A stretch of 64,000 bases of DNA from contig CANMGU010000002.1 in the NCBI GenBank assembly GCA_947497455.1, positions 838,506 through 902,505 on the forward strand, read 5' to 3'. Below the pieces are notes generated by a model, which made no database searches, had not been told where the DNA came from, and saw nothing but the letters and a program-made list of their open reading frames with translations. The position numbers and the translations under genes were made by a program. The number at the start of each line of letters is the position of its first letter. Position 1 is the stretch's first letter. Below, piece by piece: positions 9,064-17,045 of this stretch. Origin of the DNA: an uncultured Sphingomonadaceae bacterium (GTDB taxonomy: Bacteria; Pseudomonadota; Alphaproteobacteria; Sphingomonadales; Sphingomonadaceae).

Positions 9064-10203
9064 ATGAAATTTTGGAAAAACCTGTCCCTCGCCTTCAAGG
9101 GCGGGGTTGGACAAGTACGGCCGCCTTTGGGGCGCAGTTATATAGGCACCTATGGGGGCGCTTGGTTTTCGGGAGAAGCGCCTTTTTCTTATGAGGGCCG
9201 TGTGCGCGAAGCCTATGTCGAAAATGCGGTGGCACAGCGCGCTGTCCGGATCGTGGCAGAAGGGGTAGGTGGTGCGCCGCTTGCGCCGATGGATGACGGG
9301 ATCGCCTCTCTCCTGGGTGCGACCAACGCAGGTCAGCCTCTGTTTGAAACCGTTGCCGCGCATCTGTTGCTGCATGGCAATGCCTTTATACATGTGGTGC
9401 GCGGGGCTGATGATCGGCCAGTCGAACTCTTCGCCCTGCGGCCCGACCGGATCACGATCGAGCCGGATGAAAAGGGCTGGCCAGCCGCCTATGTCTATCG
9501 TGCAGGCGAGCATCAAACTCGCTTTGCTACTCAGGATGAAATGGGGCCGCCCGCAGTTATTCATATCAAGGCTTTTCACCCAACCGATGACCATTATGGC
9601 CTTGGCTGTCTCGGTGCAGCGGCAAAGGCAGTTTCGGTGCATAATGCGGCGGCGCAATGGAACAAGGCCTTGCTTGATAATGCTGCGCGGCCGTCAGGTG
9701 CACTGGTTTTTGATCCTGGACCGGATGGGACGACTTTGTCGTCGGACCAGTTTGATCGGCTCAAGGCCGAGATGGAGACGAGTTTTGCAGGATCCGGCAA
9801 TGCCGGAAGGCCAATGCTGCTGGAAGGCGGCCTCAAATGGCAGAGCATGAGCATGACTCCGGCCGACATGGACTTTGTTGCACTGAAGGCCGCCGCGGCA
9901 AGGGAAATCGCGCTGGCCTTTGGTGTGCCGCCAATGCTCTTGGGGCTGCCCGGCGACAATAGCTATGCCAATTACCGCGAAGCCAATCGGGCGCTGTGGC
10001 GGCTGACGATATTGCCGCTGGCGGGGAAAATTTTAGACGGACTGTCAAGCGCACTAGGCATTTGGTTCGAGAATGCCGCCCTGGCGGTAGACCGTGATCA
10101 GATCCCGGCTTTGTCGGAGGACCGCGAAAGGTTGTGGCAGCAGGTGAGTGATGCTGATTTTCTGTCTCCCGAGGAGAAACGGGAGATGCTGGGGATTGGG
10201 TAG
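9064..10203 (+). CDS. GTA portal protein (gp3, HK97 family)
   Basis: 379 aa, HK97-type portal forming the dodecameric DNA gate in the capsid vertex. Supporting stretches are the N-terminal RAVRIVAEGVGGAPL-like core (AQRAVRIVAEGVG), HLLLHGNAFIHVV, and the C-terminal FGVPPMLLGLPGDNSYANYREANRALW, typical of phage_portal. AAGGGAAATAG precedes the ATG. It lies 34 bases after terminase. The following 286 bases contain repeat copy A before g3.5. Confidence 0.93.
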   Translation: MKFWKNLSLAFKGGVGQVRPPLGRSYIGTYGGAWFSGEAPFSYEGRVREAYVENAVAQRAVRIVAEGVGGAPLAPMDDGIASLLGATNAGQPLFETVAAHLLLHGNAFIHVVRGADDRPVELFALRPDRITIEPDEKGWPAAYVYRAGEHQTRFATQDEMGPPAVIHIKAFHPTDDHYGLGCLGAAAKAVSVHNAAAQWNKALLDNAARPSGALVFDPGPDGTTLSSDQFDRLKAEMETSFAGSGNAGRPMLLEGGLKWQSMSMTPADMDFVALKAAAAREIALAFGVPPMLLGLPGDNSYANYREANRALWRLTILPLAGKILDGLSSALGIWFENAALAVDRDQIPALSEDRERLWQQVSDADFLSPEEKREMLGIG

Positions 10204-10243
10204 AGAAGAGTGGAAGTGCGTAGCAGGGGGAATTTTTATTCAA

Positions 10244-10469
10244 CCTCAAGCGCCGGGCGACGACGTCCGTGCCCTTGACTATCGCGCCATAAGGTGCGGC
10301 GGAGGCCATCTATTCTTGGCGTCCTTGCCTCGCTGCGCTCGGACGATGCTCACAGACGTGGCGTAGAAGGTCGCGCTGATCCGACGCATCGCGTCGGCAA
10401 GCGCGACTGCGCGCCCGAGCTTATGCGAGGAAAGCCAAGAGGGCGGATGCCCGCGCCCGGCGCCTGAGG
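10244..10469 (+). repeat. MITE-like dispersed repeat, copy A
   Basis: A 226-bp non-coding element filling most of the gap between portal and g3.5. It starts CCTCAAGCGCCGGGCG and ends CGCCCGGCGCCTGAGG; the outer 26 bases match as inverted repeats at 21 positions. The interior contains TTGCCTCGCTGCGCTCGGACG and GCGCGCCCGAGCTTATGCGA. A second copy, inverted, is at 15218-15446. The element ends just before the AAAAAGGAATC ribosome site of g3.5. Confidence 0.8.
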
Positions 10470-10489
10470 TCCAAAAAAAGGAATCAAAA

Positions 10490-10798
10490 ATGCAGAATGA
10501 AGAAATGCTTGCCCGCCTGGTGGCACAAGCGGAAGGCGATGGCGCTGATTTGATCACGCTACGCGCAATTGTTGAGGAAGCGACGGATAGCGGCGCGGAA
10601 CGGGTACTCGACCGGCTAGGATTAGCCGATCACAAGGCGCCCGATGATCTCGACGAACTGCGCGAACTCTTGCGTGCCTGGCGTGATGCCAAAGCGAGCG
10701 CCTGGAAAGCGTTGATCACATGGGTGATCCGCGGTGCACTGGCACTGCTCCTGATCGGGATCGCGATGCGCTTCGGGTTCGGGAATCTGATCACGTGA
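10490..10798 (+). CDS. GTA g3.5 protein (DUF6127-like)
   Basis: 102 aa. An acidic helical N-terminal part (residues 1-70) is followed by one transmembrane segment (ALITWVIRGALALLLIGIA, ~74-92). This matches the small membrane-anchored protein found between portal and prohead protease in alphaproteobacterial GTAs (g3.5). Its role is not settled. AAAAAGGAATC precedes the ATG. The stop overlaps the GTG start of the protease (GTGA). Confidence 0.8.
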   Translation: MQNEEMLARLVAQAEGDGADLITLRAIVEEATDSGAERVLDRLGLADHKAPDDLDELRELLRAWRDAKASAWKALITWVIRGALALLLIGIAMRFGFGNLIT

Positions 10799-11220
10799 AC
10801 ACCATCCGTTTCGCCGGTTATGCTGCCATTTTCAATCGTATCGACAGGGGTGGCGATATTATCCGGCCCGGCGCCTTTGGATCACTTGCCGAAGGGCAAT
10901 CTTTGCCTTTGCTTTGGCAACACCGACAAAACAACCGGATCGGCAGCATCACCTACGCCTGTGAAGACCAGCGCGGCCTACGGGTCATCGGAACCCTGTC
11001 GACGGCCACACACGCTGGGAGAGAGGCGGCGGTGATCTTGGCGAATGGGGCGGTAAAGGGCCTCAGCTTTGGCTATCGCGTTAAACAGGCGACTGGCTAT
11101 GGACCACGCATCATTGGTGATCTTGATGTTGCGGAAATATCGCTGGTCACTGCTCCGATGCAACCTCTGGCACAGGTCCATATATGGGAGAGCAGAACTA
11201 GCGGGGCGGTAGTGGTTTGA
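10795..11220 (+). CDS. GTA prohead protease (gp4)
   Basis: 141 aa, HK97-family serine protease (peptidase U35/S78) that trims the capsid scaffold during maturation. The N-terminal IRFAGYAAIFNRIDRGGDII is diagnostic. The catalytic His is in LLWQHRQN and the Ser in VKGLSFGYRV. Start is GTG 10795, overlapping the g3.5 stop. Its last 23 bases overlap the end of the convergent reverse-strand gene 11198-12301. Unusually, the capsid gene does not follow directly but lies 1.2 kb away beyond that gene. Confidence 0.9.
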   Translation: MNTIRFAGYAAIFNRIDRGGDIIRPGAFGSLAEGQSLPLLWQHRQNNRIGSITYACEDQRGLRVIGTLSTATHAGREAAVILANGAVKGLSFGYRVKQATGYGPRIIGDLDVAEISLVTAPMQPLAQVHIWESRTSGAVVV

Positions 11221-12301
11221 CTCCATCGGAAGCAGGCACGCCATTGGCCATATTGGCATCCATCGCGGCGATCACCGCGTCGCTGCACCCGAATGTCTTC
11301 AGCTCGTTGGCAATACGCGTATCGCTCTGGGTCGGCGAAATGACCTGCGGAAAGTATAATTCAACGGGCTTTTCCTGCTGACACATATTGCGCCGCGCCA
11401 GGCTGTTGAAAGTTTTCAGTTCGGCCAGCACGCCATCATGATCCTCGCGCCCGGCCAGAATATAGATTTTCAGGATGCGGACGGGATAATAAACGAGATC
11501 CTGGTGACGGCTATGGCGCTCGGTCTTTTTTAGAAACAGGTTGATCGCATCCAGCGCGCGTTCTTCGTCTTTGGCGATGATCGCATCATAGGCAATCAGC
11601 TCTGCATGCTCGACATTGGATATCATGTCGATCGGCTGGCTGTCCGCCAGGGTGACCGCCGCGTTAAAATTGGTCAGCGCGTCATCGCGGCGGCCCAGTT
11701 CAAGGAGATATTCGCTTTTGTCTTTGTAGAGATAACCCCGACGCGCGGCACCACCGCGCATCAGACTGCGTGCCTGCACCGCAATCAAGCCGTCATAAGC
11801 TGTGAGCGCAGCATCTTGATCGCCAAATTGTTTGAGCAGCGCAATAAGCGAACGATAGGAACCTTGCGCGATCTCGTCCTGCATTGGCCAGCGGCCCCCG
11901 CCATGTTGTTTCGCTGACTTCATCGCCAGCGTCAGCGCGCGGTTTTTTAAAACTTCTGCATTGGGGGCGTTCCTCTTTTGCGCGGAAATTGCTGCCTTGC
12001 TGGCTTGCTGTAAACGGATCAGATCCTGATAGGCTTGCAGGACCGGCCAGCAAGTTTTTGCGACAAAGTTGAGAGAAGGCTTATTCCGGTCGCCGCAGGT
12101 GGACAGGTCGCCGCGTTTCTCTGGCGCTATGGTCATTTTGAGGATCGGGTGAATCTGTCGCGGCGGTGAAACAATCGGGATCGTCTTTTTCTCTGCGGCG
12201 CCCGGCTTAGCGTTCGCAGGTGCAGAAGTTGAAGATTGTGCCGCGAGCGGGAAGGCCATGAATAGGGCAGCCAAGGCGCCCAAGCCAGAAATCATATGCA
12301 T
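11198..12301 (-). CDS. Secreted TPR-like protein embedded antisense in the GTA cluster
   Basis: 367 aa. A signal peptide (MHMISGLGALAALFMAFPLAAQS) is followed by a Pro/Ala linker and helical pairs resembling tetratricopeptide repeats, clearest at SEYLLELGRRDDALTNFNAAV (~residues 190-210). No family assignment. The gene runs against every GTA gene, its 3' end overlaps the protease gene, and its start is 110 bases from the capsid ATG. An in-frame second ATG lies two codons in. No strong ribosome site is visible. Nothing in it looks viral, so it is probably a host or moron-type insertion. Confidence 0.75.
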   Translation of the reverse strand: MHMISGLGALAALFMAFPLAAQSSTSAPANAKPGAAEKKTIPIVSPPRQIHPILKMTIAPEKRGDLSTCGDRNKPSLNFVAKTCWPVLQAYQDLIRLQQASKAAISAQKRNAPNAEVLKNRALTLAMKSAKQHGGGRWPMQDEIAQGSYRSLIALLKQFGDQDAALTAYDGLIAVQARSLMRGGAARRGYLYKDKSEYLLELGRRDDALTNFNAAVTLADSQPIDMISNVEHAELIAYDAIIAKDEERALDAINLFLKKTERHSRHQDLVYYPVRILKIYILAGREDHDGVLAELKTFNSLARRNMCQQEKPVELYFPQVISPTQSDTRIANELKTFGCSDAVIAAMDANMANGVPASDGVKPLPPR

Positions 12302-12364
12302 GAACAGCGGGATAATAGGTCCCCTGCGGCTTGTCGATCAAAGAATTAACTCAACGAATTACGC

Positions 12365-12386
12365 CGTCCGACATCGGACGATTTTT
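12365..12386 (+). terminator. Terminator-like hairpin in front of the capsid gene
   Basis: CGTCCGA (12365-12371) and TCGGACG (12374-12380) form a perfect 7-bp stem with a two-base gap, followed by ATTTTT. In + orientation it has the form of an intrinsic terminator or attenuator 25 bases before the capsid ATG; it could limit read-through from the upstream segment or protect the capsid mRNA 5' end. Confidence 0.5.
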
Positions 12387-12410
12387 CATTACCCAAAAGA
12401 AAGGAACATC

Positions 12411-13589
12411 ATGGAAATTTCCAATACCCCTATCGAAACAAAGGCAGACCCTTTTGAAGAGTCGTTTGACGCGGTCTTCCAAGCCGAAGAAAACGATATT
12501 CACGGCAAGGCGATTGCCGATCTGCGCAGTGATGTCGATGGGCTGAAAAGCCAGATGGTCGATATCTCGAAAGCCTCGGCACGGCCTGCATTGGACGGCG
12601 CGAAGAGTATGCCGCATTCCACCGATGCTCAGGATTTTATAGCCAAGTATCTTCGTCGGGGTGATCATTCCGGTATCGAGCTCAAAAGCTTTTCCGGCGC
12701 ATCCGGCCCCGAAGGAGGTTTTGCGGTGCCACAGGAAATTGATGCTTTGATAGGTCGGACGCTCAAGGACATCTCGCCGATCCGTTCGATTGCGACCGTG
12801 GTACAGACCGGCAGCGCGGGATATCGCAAGCTCGTCACAGATGGTGGTACCCCTTCCGGTTGGGTCAGCGAAACCGCCGAACGACCAGAAACCGACACAC
12901 CCAATTTCAACGAAATCGCACCACCGACCGGAGAGCTTTATGCCAATCCAGCGGCATCGCAGGCGATGCTGGATGACGCGGCCTTTGATGTCGAGGCGTG
13001 GCTCGCGGATGAAATTGCCCGTGAATTTGCGCAGGCAGAGGGGACGGCATTTGTTGGGGGCTCCGGGGTCAATCAGCCGCGCGGCTTCCTCAATGCACCA
13101 GTGACAGAGGAGCTAGATGATGTTCGCGCCTTCGGAACGCTGCAATATATTCCGTCGGGTGCTGCTGGTGACTTTGCCGGAAGCGATGGCGAGGATGCGC
13201 TTGTTGATCTGGTTCACGCGTTGAAGCCCGCGTACCGGCAAGGCGCAAGCTTTGTGATGAACAGCGCAACCTTGGCTCAAATCCGCAAGTTCAAAACCGC
13301 CGATGGCGCGTTCCTGTGGCAGGCGTCACTGGCATCGGGTCAGCCGGATATGCTGCTCGGCTATCCAGTGGTTGAGGCAGAAGATATGCCAGATATGGCG
13401 GCCGACAGTCTGTCGATCGCTTTCGGAAATTTCCGCACGGGTTATCTGATTGCCGAGCGCAGCGCGACTAGCATTTTACGGGACCCGTTCACCAACAAGC
13501 CGTTTGTCCATTTCTACGCGACCAAGCGCGTCGGTGGGCAGGTGATGAACAGCGAAGCGATCAAGCTGATGCAGTTTAGCGCGACCTAG
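12411..13589 (+). CDS. GTA major capsid protein (gp5, HK97 fold)
   Basis: 392 aa. The first ~100 residues are an acidic helical scaffold domain (DIHGKAIADLRSDVDGLKSQM), expected to be removed by gp4. The HK97 body follows, with GPEGGFAVPQEI at the boundary, TPSGWVSETAERPET and GSGVNQPRGFLN typical of phage_capsid. I chose ATG 12411 because AAAGGAAC precedes it; the frame extends upstream to 12258 without protein-like sequence. The protein forms the capsid shell that carries host DNA. Confidence 0.94.
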   Translation: MEISNTPIETKADPFEESFDAVFQAEENDIHGKAIADLRSDVDGLKSQMVDISKASARPALDGAKSMPHSTDAQDFIAKYLRRGDHSGIELKSFSGASGPEGGFAVPQEIDALIGRTLKDISPIRSIATVVQTGSAGYRKLVTDGGTPSGWVSETAERPETDTPNFNEIAPPTGELYANPAASQAMLDDAAFDVEAWLADEIAREFAQAEGTAFVGGSGVNQPRGFLNAPVTEELDDVRAFGTLQYIPSGAAGDFAGSDGEDALVDLVHALKPAYRQGASFVMNSATLAQIRKFKTADGAFLWQASLASGQPDMLLGYPVVEAEDMPDMAADSLSIAFGNFRTGYLIAERSATSILRDPFTNKPFVHFYATKRVGGQVMNSEAIKLMQFSAT

Positions 13590-13625
13590 CTACTCCCCAC
13601 GGTCGTGCTTAGCCGCGACGATGCG

Positions 13626-13664
13626 CGCCCGTGTCCAGGGTTTTCTCTTACCCCGGCACGGGCG
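13626..13664 (+). other. Stable hairpin downstream of the capsid gene
   Basis: CGCCCGTG (13626-13633) pairs with CACGGGCG (13657-13664), extended inward by TCC-GGG against CCC-GG. No U-run follows, so it is more likely an mRNA 3'-end or processing stabiliser for the highly expressed capsid message than a terminator. Confidence 0.5.
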
Positions 13665-13696
13665 TCTCCTATTCCGTTAGAAAGGACACCCCACCC

Positions 13697-14242
13697 GTGA
13701 GTTCTCCTCCTGATGAAGTGCCTCCTGTGCCAGCAGAATTGATCGAAGAGGTTAGAGATTTTCTGCGTCTCGATCATAATGAAGATGATGAGGCCATTGC
13801 CCAGCTATTGCGCAGCGCCGCGCATCTGTGCGAAAATTTTATCGGTCAGTTGCTGATTGCCCGCTCGGTTTGCGACCGGATGCCAGCGCGAGCAGAATGG
13901 CAGAAGTTGAAAAAACAACCGGTGCAGGCGATCACGTTGGTCGAAGCTGTCGGGCCTGATGGCGCGCTGACATCTTTGCCATCGAATGACTATGCCCTTG
14001 ATATCGACACGGATGGTGTTGGCTGGGTCAAATTGCATCCGGTCAACACTGTCGCACGCATTGTGATAACCTATGACGCTGGCCTGGCAGCAGACTGGGC
14101 GAGTGTGCCCACCACATTGCGGCAGGGCGTCGTTCGGCTGGCTGGCTATTTCTATACGCACCGTGACCGCTTGGATGCCGGCGGTCCTCCAAGCGCTGTG
14201 ACCGCCCTTTGGCGGCCTCATCGTCGGATGCGCATGGCATGA
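13697..14242 (+). CDS. GTA head-tail connector (gp6)
   Basis: 181 aa, phage gp6-like adaptor of the DUF1506/phiE125 gp8 type that docks on the portal. Family features are the N-terminal helical part EEVRDFLRLDHNEDDEAIAQLLRSA and the DYALDIDTDGVGWVKLHP beta region, ending VRLAGYFYTHRD. I chose GTG 13697, preceded by AGAAAGGA; an upstream in-frame GTG at 13631 lies within the capsid 3' hairpin. Its stop overlaps the next start (ATGA). Confidence 0.85.
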   Translation: MSSPPDEVPPVPAELIEEVRDFLRLDHNEDDEAIAQLLRSAAHLCENFIGQLLIARSVCDRMPARAEWQKLKKQPVQAITLVEAVGPDGALTSLPSNDYALDIDTDGVGWVKLHPVNTVARIVITYDAGLAADWASVPTTLRQGVVRLAGYFYTHRDRLDAGGPPSAVTALWRPHRRMRMA

Positions 14243-14586
14243 CCGTGTCCAAAACTGTCGGGTCGGAATTTAGCGGTTTGCTACGTGAGCTGATCCATAT
14301 TGAACGCCAGTCTTCTCAGCGCGATGCCGCCGGGTCAGCAATAGATCAAAATGATCCAATTGGCGATTTCCTGGCATCGGCAGAACCGTTGGATTTCGGT
14401 GATGAAGCGGTCGCTGGCAGCCGCTCTGCCTTGCCGCGCTGGCGCTTCACCTTGCGCCAGACCAATGCCATTCGACCCGGTGACAGGTTGATCTGGAGTG
14501 ACCGCGAGATGGTTGTCCAGTCGGTCGCCGCCGATCACCGGTTCATTCCAAGAACCTTTCTGCAAGCTGAGGAGAAACGGGTGTGA
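14239..14586 (+). CDS. GTA head closure/adaptor protein (gp7)
   Basis: 115 aa. Fits the phage head-tail adaptor (SPP1 gp16-like) slot. The C-terminal half has the small beta-barrel pattern RWRFTLRQTNAIRPGDRLIWSDR with the usual RPGDRL-type turn. The start ATG overlaps the gp6 stop and its own stop overlaps the next GTG, so these four genes are translationally coupled. Confidence 0.8.
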   Translation: MTVSKTVGSEFSGLLRELIHIERQSSQRDAAGSAIDQNDPIGDFLASAEPLDFGDEAVAGSRSALPRWRFTLRQTNAIRPGDRLIWSDREMVVQSVAADHRFIPRTFLQAEEKRV

Positions 14587-14801
14587 ATAAGTTGAAACAC
14601 AAAGCCGAGAAAGCAGCAAGCGCGGCGGCGCAAAAGACCAAGGCGGACATCAAATTGGCACTTGTCGAAGAACTGTCAAACGAGCTGTCCATAGAAGAAA
14701 CAAGCGACGGTTTGGTGATTTCAGGTTCCGGTCTCGGCTCCGAGATCGTCGGCAATCATGGTCTACGCGACGTCGCTTTTCTGATGCGAGGTGTCCGGTG
14801 A
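14583..14801 (+). CDS. GTA small structural protein (g7.1 position)
   Basis: 72 aa from GTG 14583. An Ala/Lys-rich N-terminal helix (HKAEKAASAAAQKTKADI) is followed by an acidic segment and a beta-turn rich end. Position between the adaptor and tail-terminator genes matches the short g7.1 of other GTA clusters. Function unknown; start and stop both overlap neighbours by four bases. Confidence 0.7.
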   Translation: MNKLKHKAEKAASAAAQKTKADIKLALVEELSNELSIEETSDGLVISGSGLGSEIVGNHGLRDVAFLMRGVR

Positions 14802-15196
14802 CGGGTGCTGTCGAAGCCGTGCAGCAAAGTCTGATCGCTGCGTTGAACGCGCATATGCTTTTGACGGAGGAAATCGATGCTATTTATGATGGCCCTCCAT
14901 CTCGGGCACGCTTTCCTTATATTGCGCTCGCAACCGGTGCGGCACTGGACTGGAGCTTTAAAGGTGCTGTGGGGCGTGAGCTCAGTTTGGCTCTGACCAT
15001 CCATGACGACGGGTTAAGCGCTGTGCGTCTTCACCAGATAATGGCTCTGGTAGAAGAGGCTCTGGAAAACCGTTTGGCCGATCCGGAAGGCTGGCAGATT
15101 GTGACATTCGATTTTCGCCGCTCGCGAGTCTTGCGCAATGCCGTGAGCCCATGGAGCGGTCTGATCGAATATCGCGCAAGGGTTTTGAAGGTTTAG
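14798..15196 (+). CDS. GTA tail terminator, DUF3168 (gp8)
   Basis: 132 aa, GTG start overlapping the previous stop. DUF3168 signature: IYDGPPSRARFPYIALATG followed by ELSLALTIHDDG and helical ALVEEALENRLA. This family caps the tail tube and joins it to the head. The 328 bases that follow hold repeat copy B and a leftover half-repeat before the tail tube gene. Confidence 0.88.
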   Translation: MTGAVEAVQQSLIAALNAHMLLTEEIDAIYDGPPSRARFPYIALATGAALDWSFKGAVGRELSLALTIHDDGLSAVRLHQIMALVEEALENRLADPEGWQIVTFDFRRSRVLRNAVSPWSGLIEYRARVLKV

Positions 15197-15217
15197 AGCA
15201 GGAGTCTTTGTTGATTC

Positions 15218-15446
15218 CCTCAGGCGCCGGGCGCGAGCATCCGCCCGCTTGGCTTTCCTCGCATAAGCTCGGGCGCGCAGTCGCGCTTGCCTCCGCTTTG
15301 CGTCGGTTCAGCAAGACCTCGAGAGTTTAGTTTTACAGAACACCTTTATTGAGCATCGTCCGAGCGAAGCGAGGCAAGGCCGACCGGCCGCCGCGCCTTA
15401 TTGGCGCGTAGCCAAGGCGACGGATGTCGCCGCCCGGTGCTTGAGG
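15218..15446 (-). repeat. MITE-like dispersed repeat, copy B (inverted)
   Basis: 229 bp, the reverse complement of copy A at 10244-10469. Shared blocks are the terminal CCTCAGGCGCCGGGCGCG, the AGCTCGGGCGCGCAGTCGCG region and GCATCGTCCGAGCG. The interior differs by small indels. The termini extend into the flanks as TTTGTTGATTCCCTCA and TGAGGGAATCAACAAA, a perfect 16-base inverted repeat not present in full around copy A. Confidence 0.8.
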
Positions 15447-15463
15447 GAATCAACAAAAATTCC

Positions 15464-15483
15464 TCCCGCCCGGCGCTTGAGGC
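15464..15483. repeat. Leftover half-end of the MITE-like element
   Basis: CTCCCGCCCGGCGCTTGAGG matches the outer end of copies A and B without a partner end. It suggests an older or nested insertion between copy B and the tail tube gene. Confidence 0.5.
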
Positions 15484-15524
15484 CCAAGAGCAATCCACCA
15501 ACACAATCAAAAAGGAATCAAATC

Positions 15525-15932
15525 ATGGCAGCAGAAAGAGGGAGTGCGTTTCTCCTGAGAATTGGCGATGGGGCGGACTCGATAAGTTATTCCACCATTG
15601 CCGGTCTGCGAACCACGCAATTGTCGGTCAATGGCGAACCGGTGACGATCACCAATAAGGACAGCGGCGGCTGGCGCGAGCTTTTGTCCGGCGCCGGAGT
15701 CCGGTCCGTATCGGTATCAGGCGCCGGTGTGTTTACGGGCTCGGACGCCGAGTTACGTATGAAAAACCATGCGTTGGAAGGCGTGATCGACGCCTATGAA
15801 CTCAGCTTTGAAGGCGGCGATAGCATGCGCGGTAATTTCCTCGTTACCCGACTGGATTACAGCGGTGATTATAACGGCGAGCGCAGCTACACGCTGAGCC
15901 TCGAAAGCTCTGGTGCGGTGACCCATGTCTGA
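15525..15932 (+). CDS. GTA major tail tube protein (gp9)
   Basis: 135 aa. Fits the phage tail tube (TP901-1-like) family with GSAFLLRIGDG at the start, the alternating LRTTQLSVNGEPVTITNKDSGGWREL pattern and YTLSLESSGAV at the end. ATG 15525 is preceded by AAAAAGGAATC, the same ribosome-site sequence as before g3.5. Its 3' end overlaps the tail chaperone start by eight bases. Confidence 0.88.
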   Translation: MAAERGSAFLLRIGDGADSISYSTIAGLRTTQLSVNGEPVTITNKDSGGWRELLSGAGVRSVSVSGAGVFTGSDAELRMKNHALEGVIDAYELSFEGGDSMRGNFLVTRLDYSGDYNGERSYTLSLESSGAVTHV

Positions 15933-16239
15933 TCGCGCCAATACGCTTCGCGGAGAAGCTGAACTGATTATCAATGGCCAGCGGCTGGTTCTGCGGCCCA
16001 GCTTTGCAGCGCTTGTCGCGGCGGAAGAGGAGCTGGGTTCATTATTTGATCTGGTTGAAAGAGCCGCGAATGGCCGGCTCCTGCTGGCGGAAATTGCGGG
16101 CCTATTCTGGCATCTGATCGAGGACCGTTCGGAGGATTTGACTCGAGAGCGTTTCGGTGAGGCAATGCTGCTGCTGGGCCTAACTGGCGTTACGCCTCCA
16201 TTGAAGATTCTGCTCAAACAGATTTTGCAAGGACGGTAG
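15925..16239 (+). CDS. GTA tail assembly chaperone (gp10)
   Basis: 104 aa, GTA_gp10 family. Recognised by NTLRGEAELIINGQRLVLRPSFAALVAAEEELG, with a helical C-terminus. Together with the next small gene it fills the tail chaperone slot between tail tube and tape measure. Here the two parts are separate genes and I see no frameshift slip site that would be needed to fuse them. Confidence 0.82.
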   Translation: MSDRANTLRGEAELIINGQRLVLRPSFAALVAAEEELGSLFDLVERAANGRLLLAEIAGLFWHLIEDRSEDLTRERFGEAMLLLGLTGVTPPLKILLKQILQGR

Positions 16240-16246
16240 TTGCCGC

Positions 16247-16459
16247 ATGACCAAAGACTTCCGCACTTCGGCAGCTCATTGCGCTGGGATCGTACCCACA
16301 GTCCTTGGGTGGACGCCGGACCAATATTGGAGCGCGACGCCCGCCGAATTGACCGCAATCCTATCTGCACTTTCCTTAGCAATTCCGGAAAATCAGACTG
16401 CCGAGCCGCTTTGCCGAACCCAACTCGAAAAGCTGAAAGAAACCTTAAGTTATGGATGA
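16247..16459 (+). CDS. Phage tail assembly chaperone, second subunit (g10.1)
   Basis: 70 aa. Contains the family pattern AGIVPTVLGWTPDQYWSATPAELTAIL, typical of the small rcc01693-type chaperone in GTA clusters. Starts eight bases after gp10 and overlaps the tape-measure gene start by eight bases. Confidence 0.8.
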   Translation: MTKDFRTSAAHCAGIVPTVLGWTPDQYWSATPAELTAILSALSLAIPENQTAEPLCRTQLEKLKETLSYG

Positions 16460-17042
16460 AGAAATTGAACGCCTTATCATTGCCGTGCGGGCCGATACGG
16501 CTGGATTTGCGAAAGATGTAGCGGCCATGAACCGCCAGCTCGATGGTCCGCTTGCCAGCGGTATGGATCGCGCCGGCTCTGTTCTCGAAACCAGCTTAAG
16601 CCGAGCCATTCGGAGCGGATCGCTGGGTTTTGAAGGCTTGAGGGAGGTCGCCTTGTCGGTCTTGGCGGATATTGCCAATGCGGCAATCAACAGTGGTATC
16701 GGCAACCTGTTTGGTACCAATTCCAGTGGCGGTTCCGGCGGCGGCTTACTGGGGATCGGGACGTCAATCCTTGGCGCTGCGCTTGGTGCACCAGGACGAG
16801 CGACTGGTGGACCGGTGACCGGTGGCCATGCATATCTTGTCGGAGAGCAGGGGCCAGAGCTATTTGTGCCGACTGCAGCGGGCCGAATAGAGCGCAGTGG
16901 AGGAATGTCCGCTACGCCGAATATCCAGCTCACCATCAACCTATCAGATAATGGCCAGGGCAGCGCGCCCGACCAGATACGCCGCTCCGGTCGTCAGGTG
17001 GCGCGCGCAGTGCGCAATGCACTGGCCCATCGGGAGGGATAA
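16452..17042 (+). CDS. GTA tape measure protein (gp11)
   Basis: 196 aa, close to the short tape measure of Rhodobacter GTA and much shorter than phage versions, in line with the short GTA tail. N-terminal helix IERLIIAVRADTAGFAKDVAAMNRQL; glycine-rich centre GGSGGGLLGIGTSILGAALG; then the conserved RATGGPVTGGHAYLVGEQGPELFVP block common to tape measure C-termini. Overlaps g10.1. Confidence 0.85.
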   Translation: MDEEIERLIIAVRADTAGFAKDVAAMNRQLDGPLASGMDRAGSVLETSLSRAIRSGSLGFEGLREVALSVLADIANAAINSGIGNLFGTNSSGGSGGGLLGIGTSILGAALGAPGRATGGPVTGGHAYLVGEQGPELFVPTAAGRIERSGGMSATPNIQLTINLSDNGQGSAPDQIRRSGRQVARAVRNALAHREG

Positions 17043-17045
17043 GCC

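Noticed and set aside
10244..10469. CRISPR array or tRNA-like structure
   Set aside because: No regularly spaced direct repeats; the structure is a single inverted-repeat element with a second copy 5 kb away.
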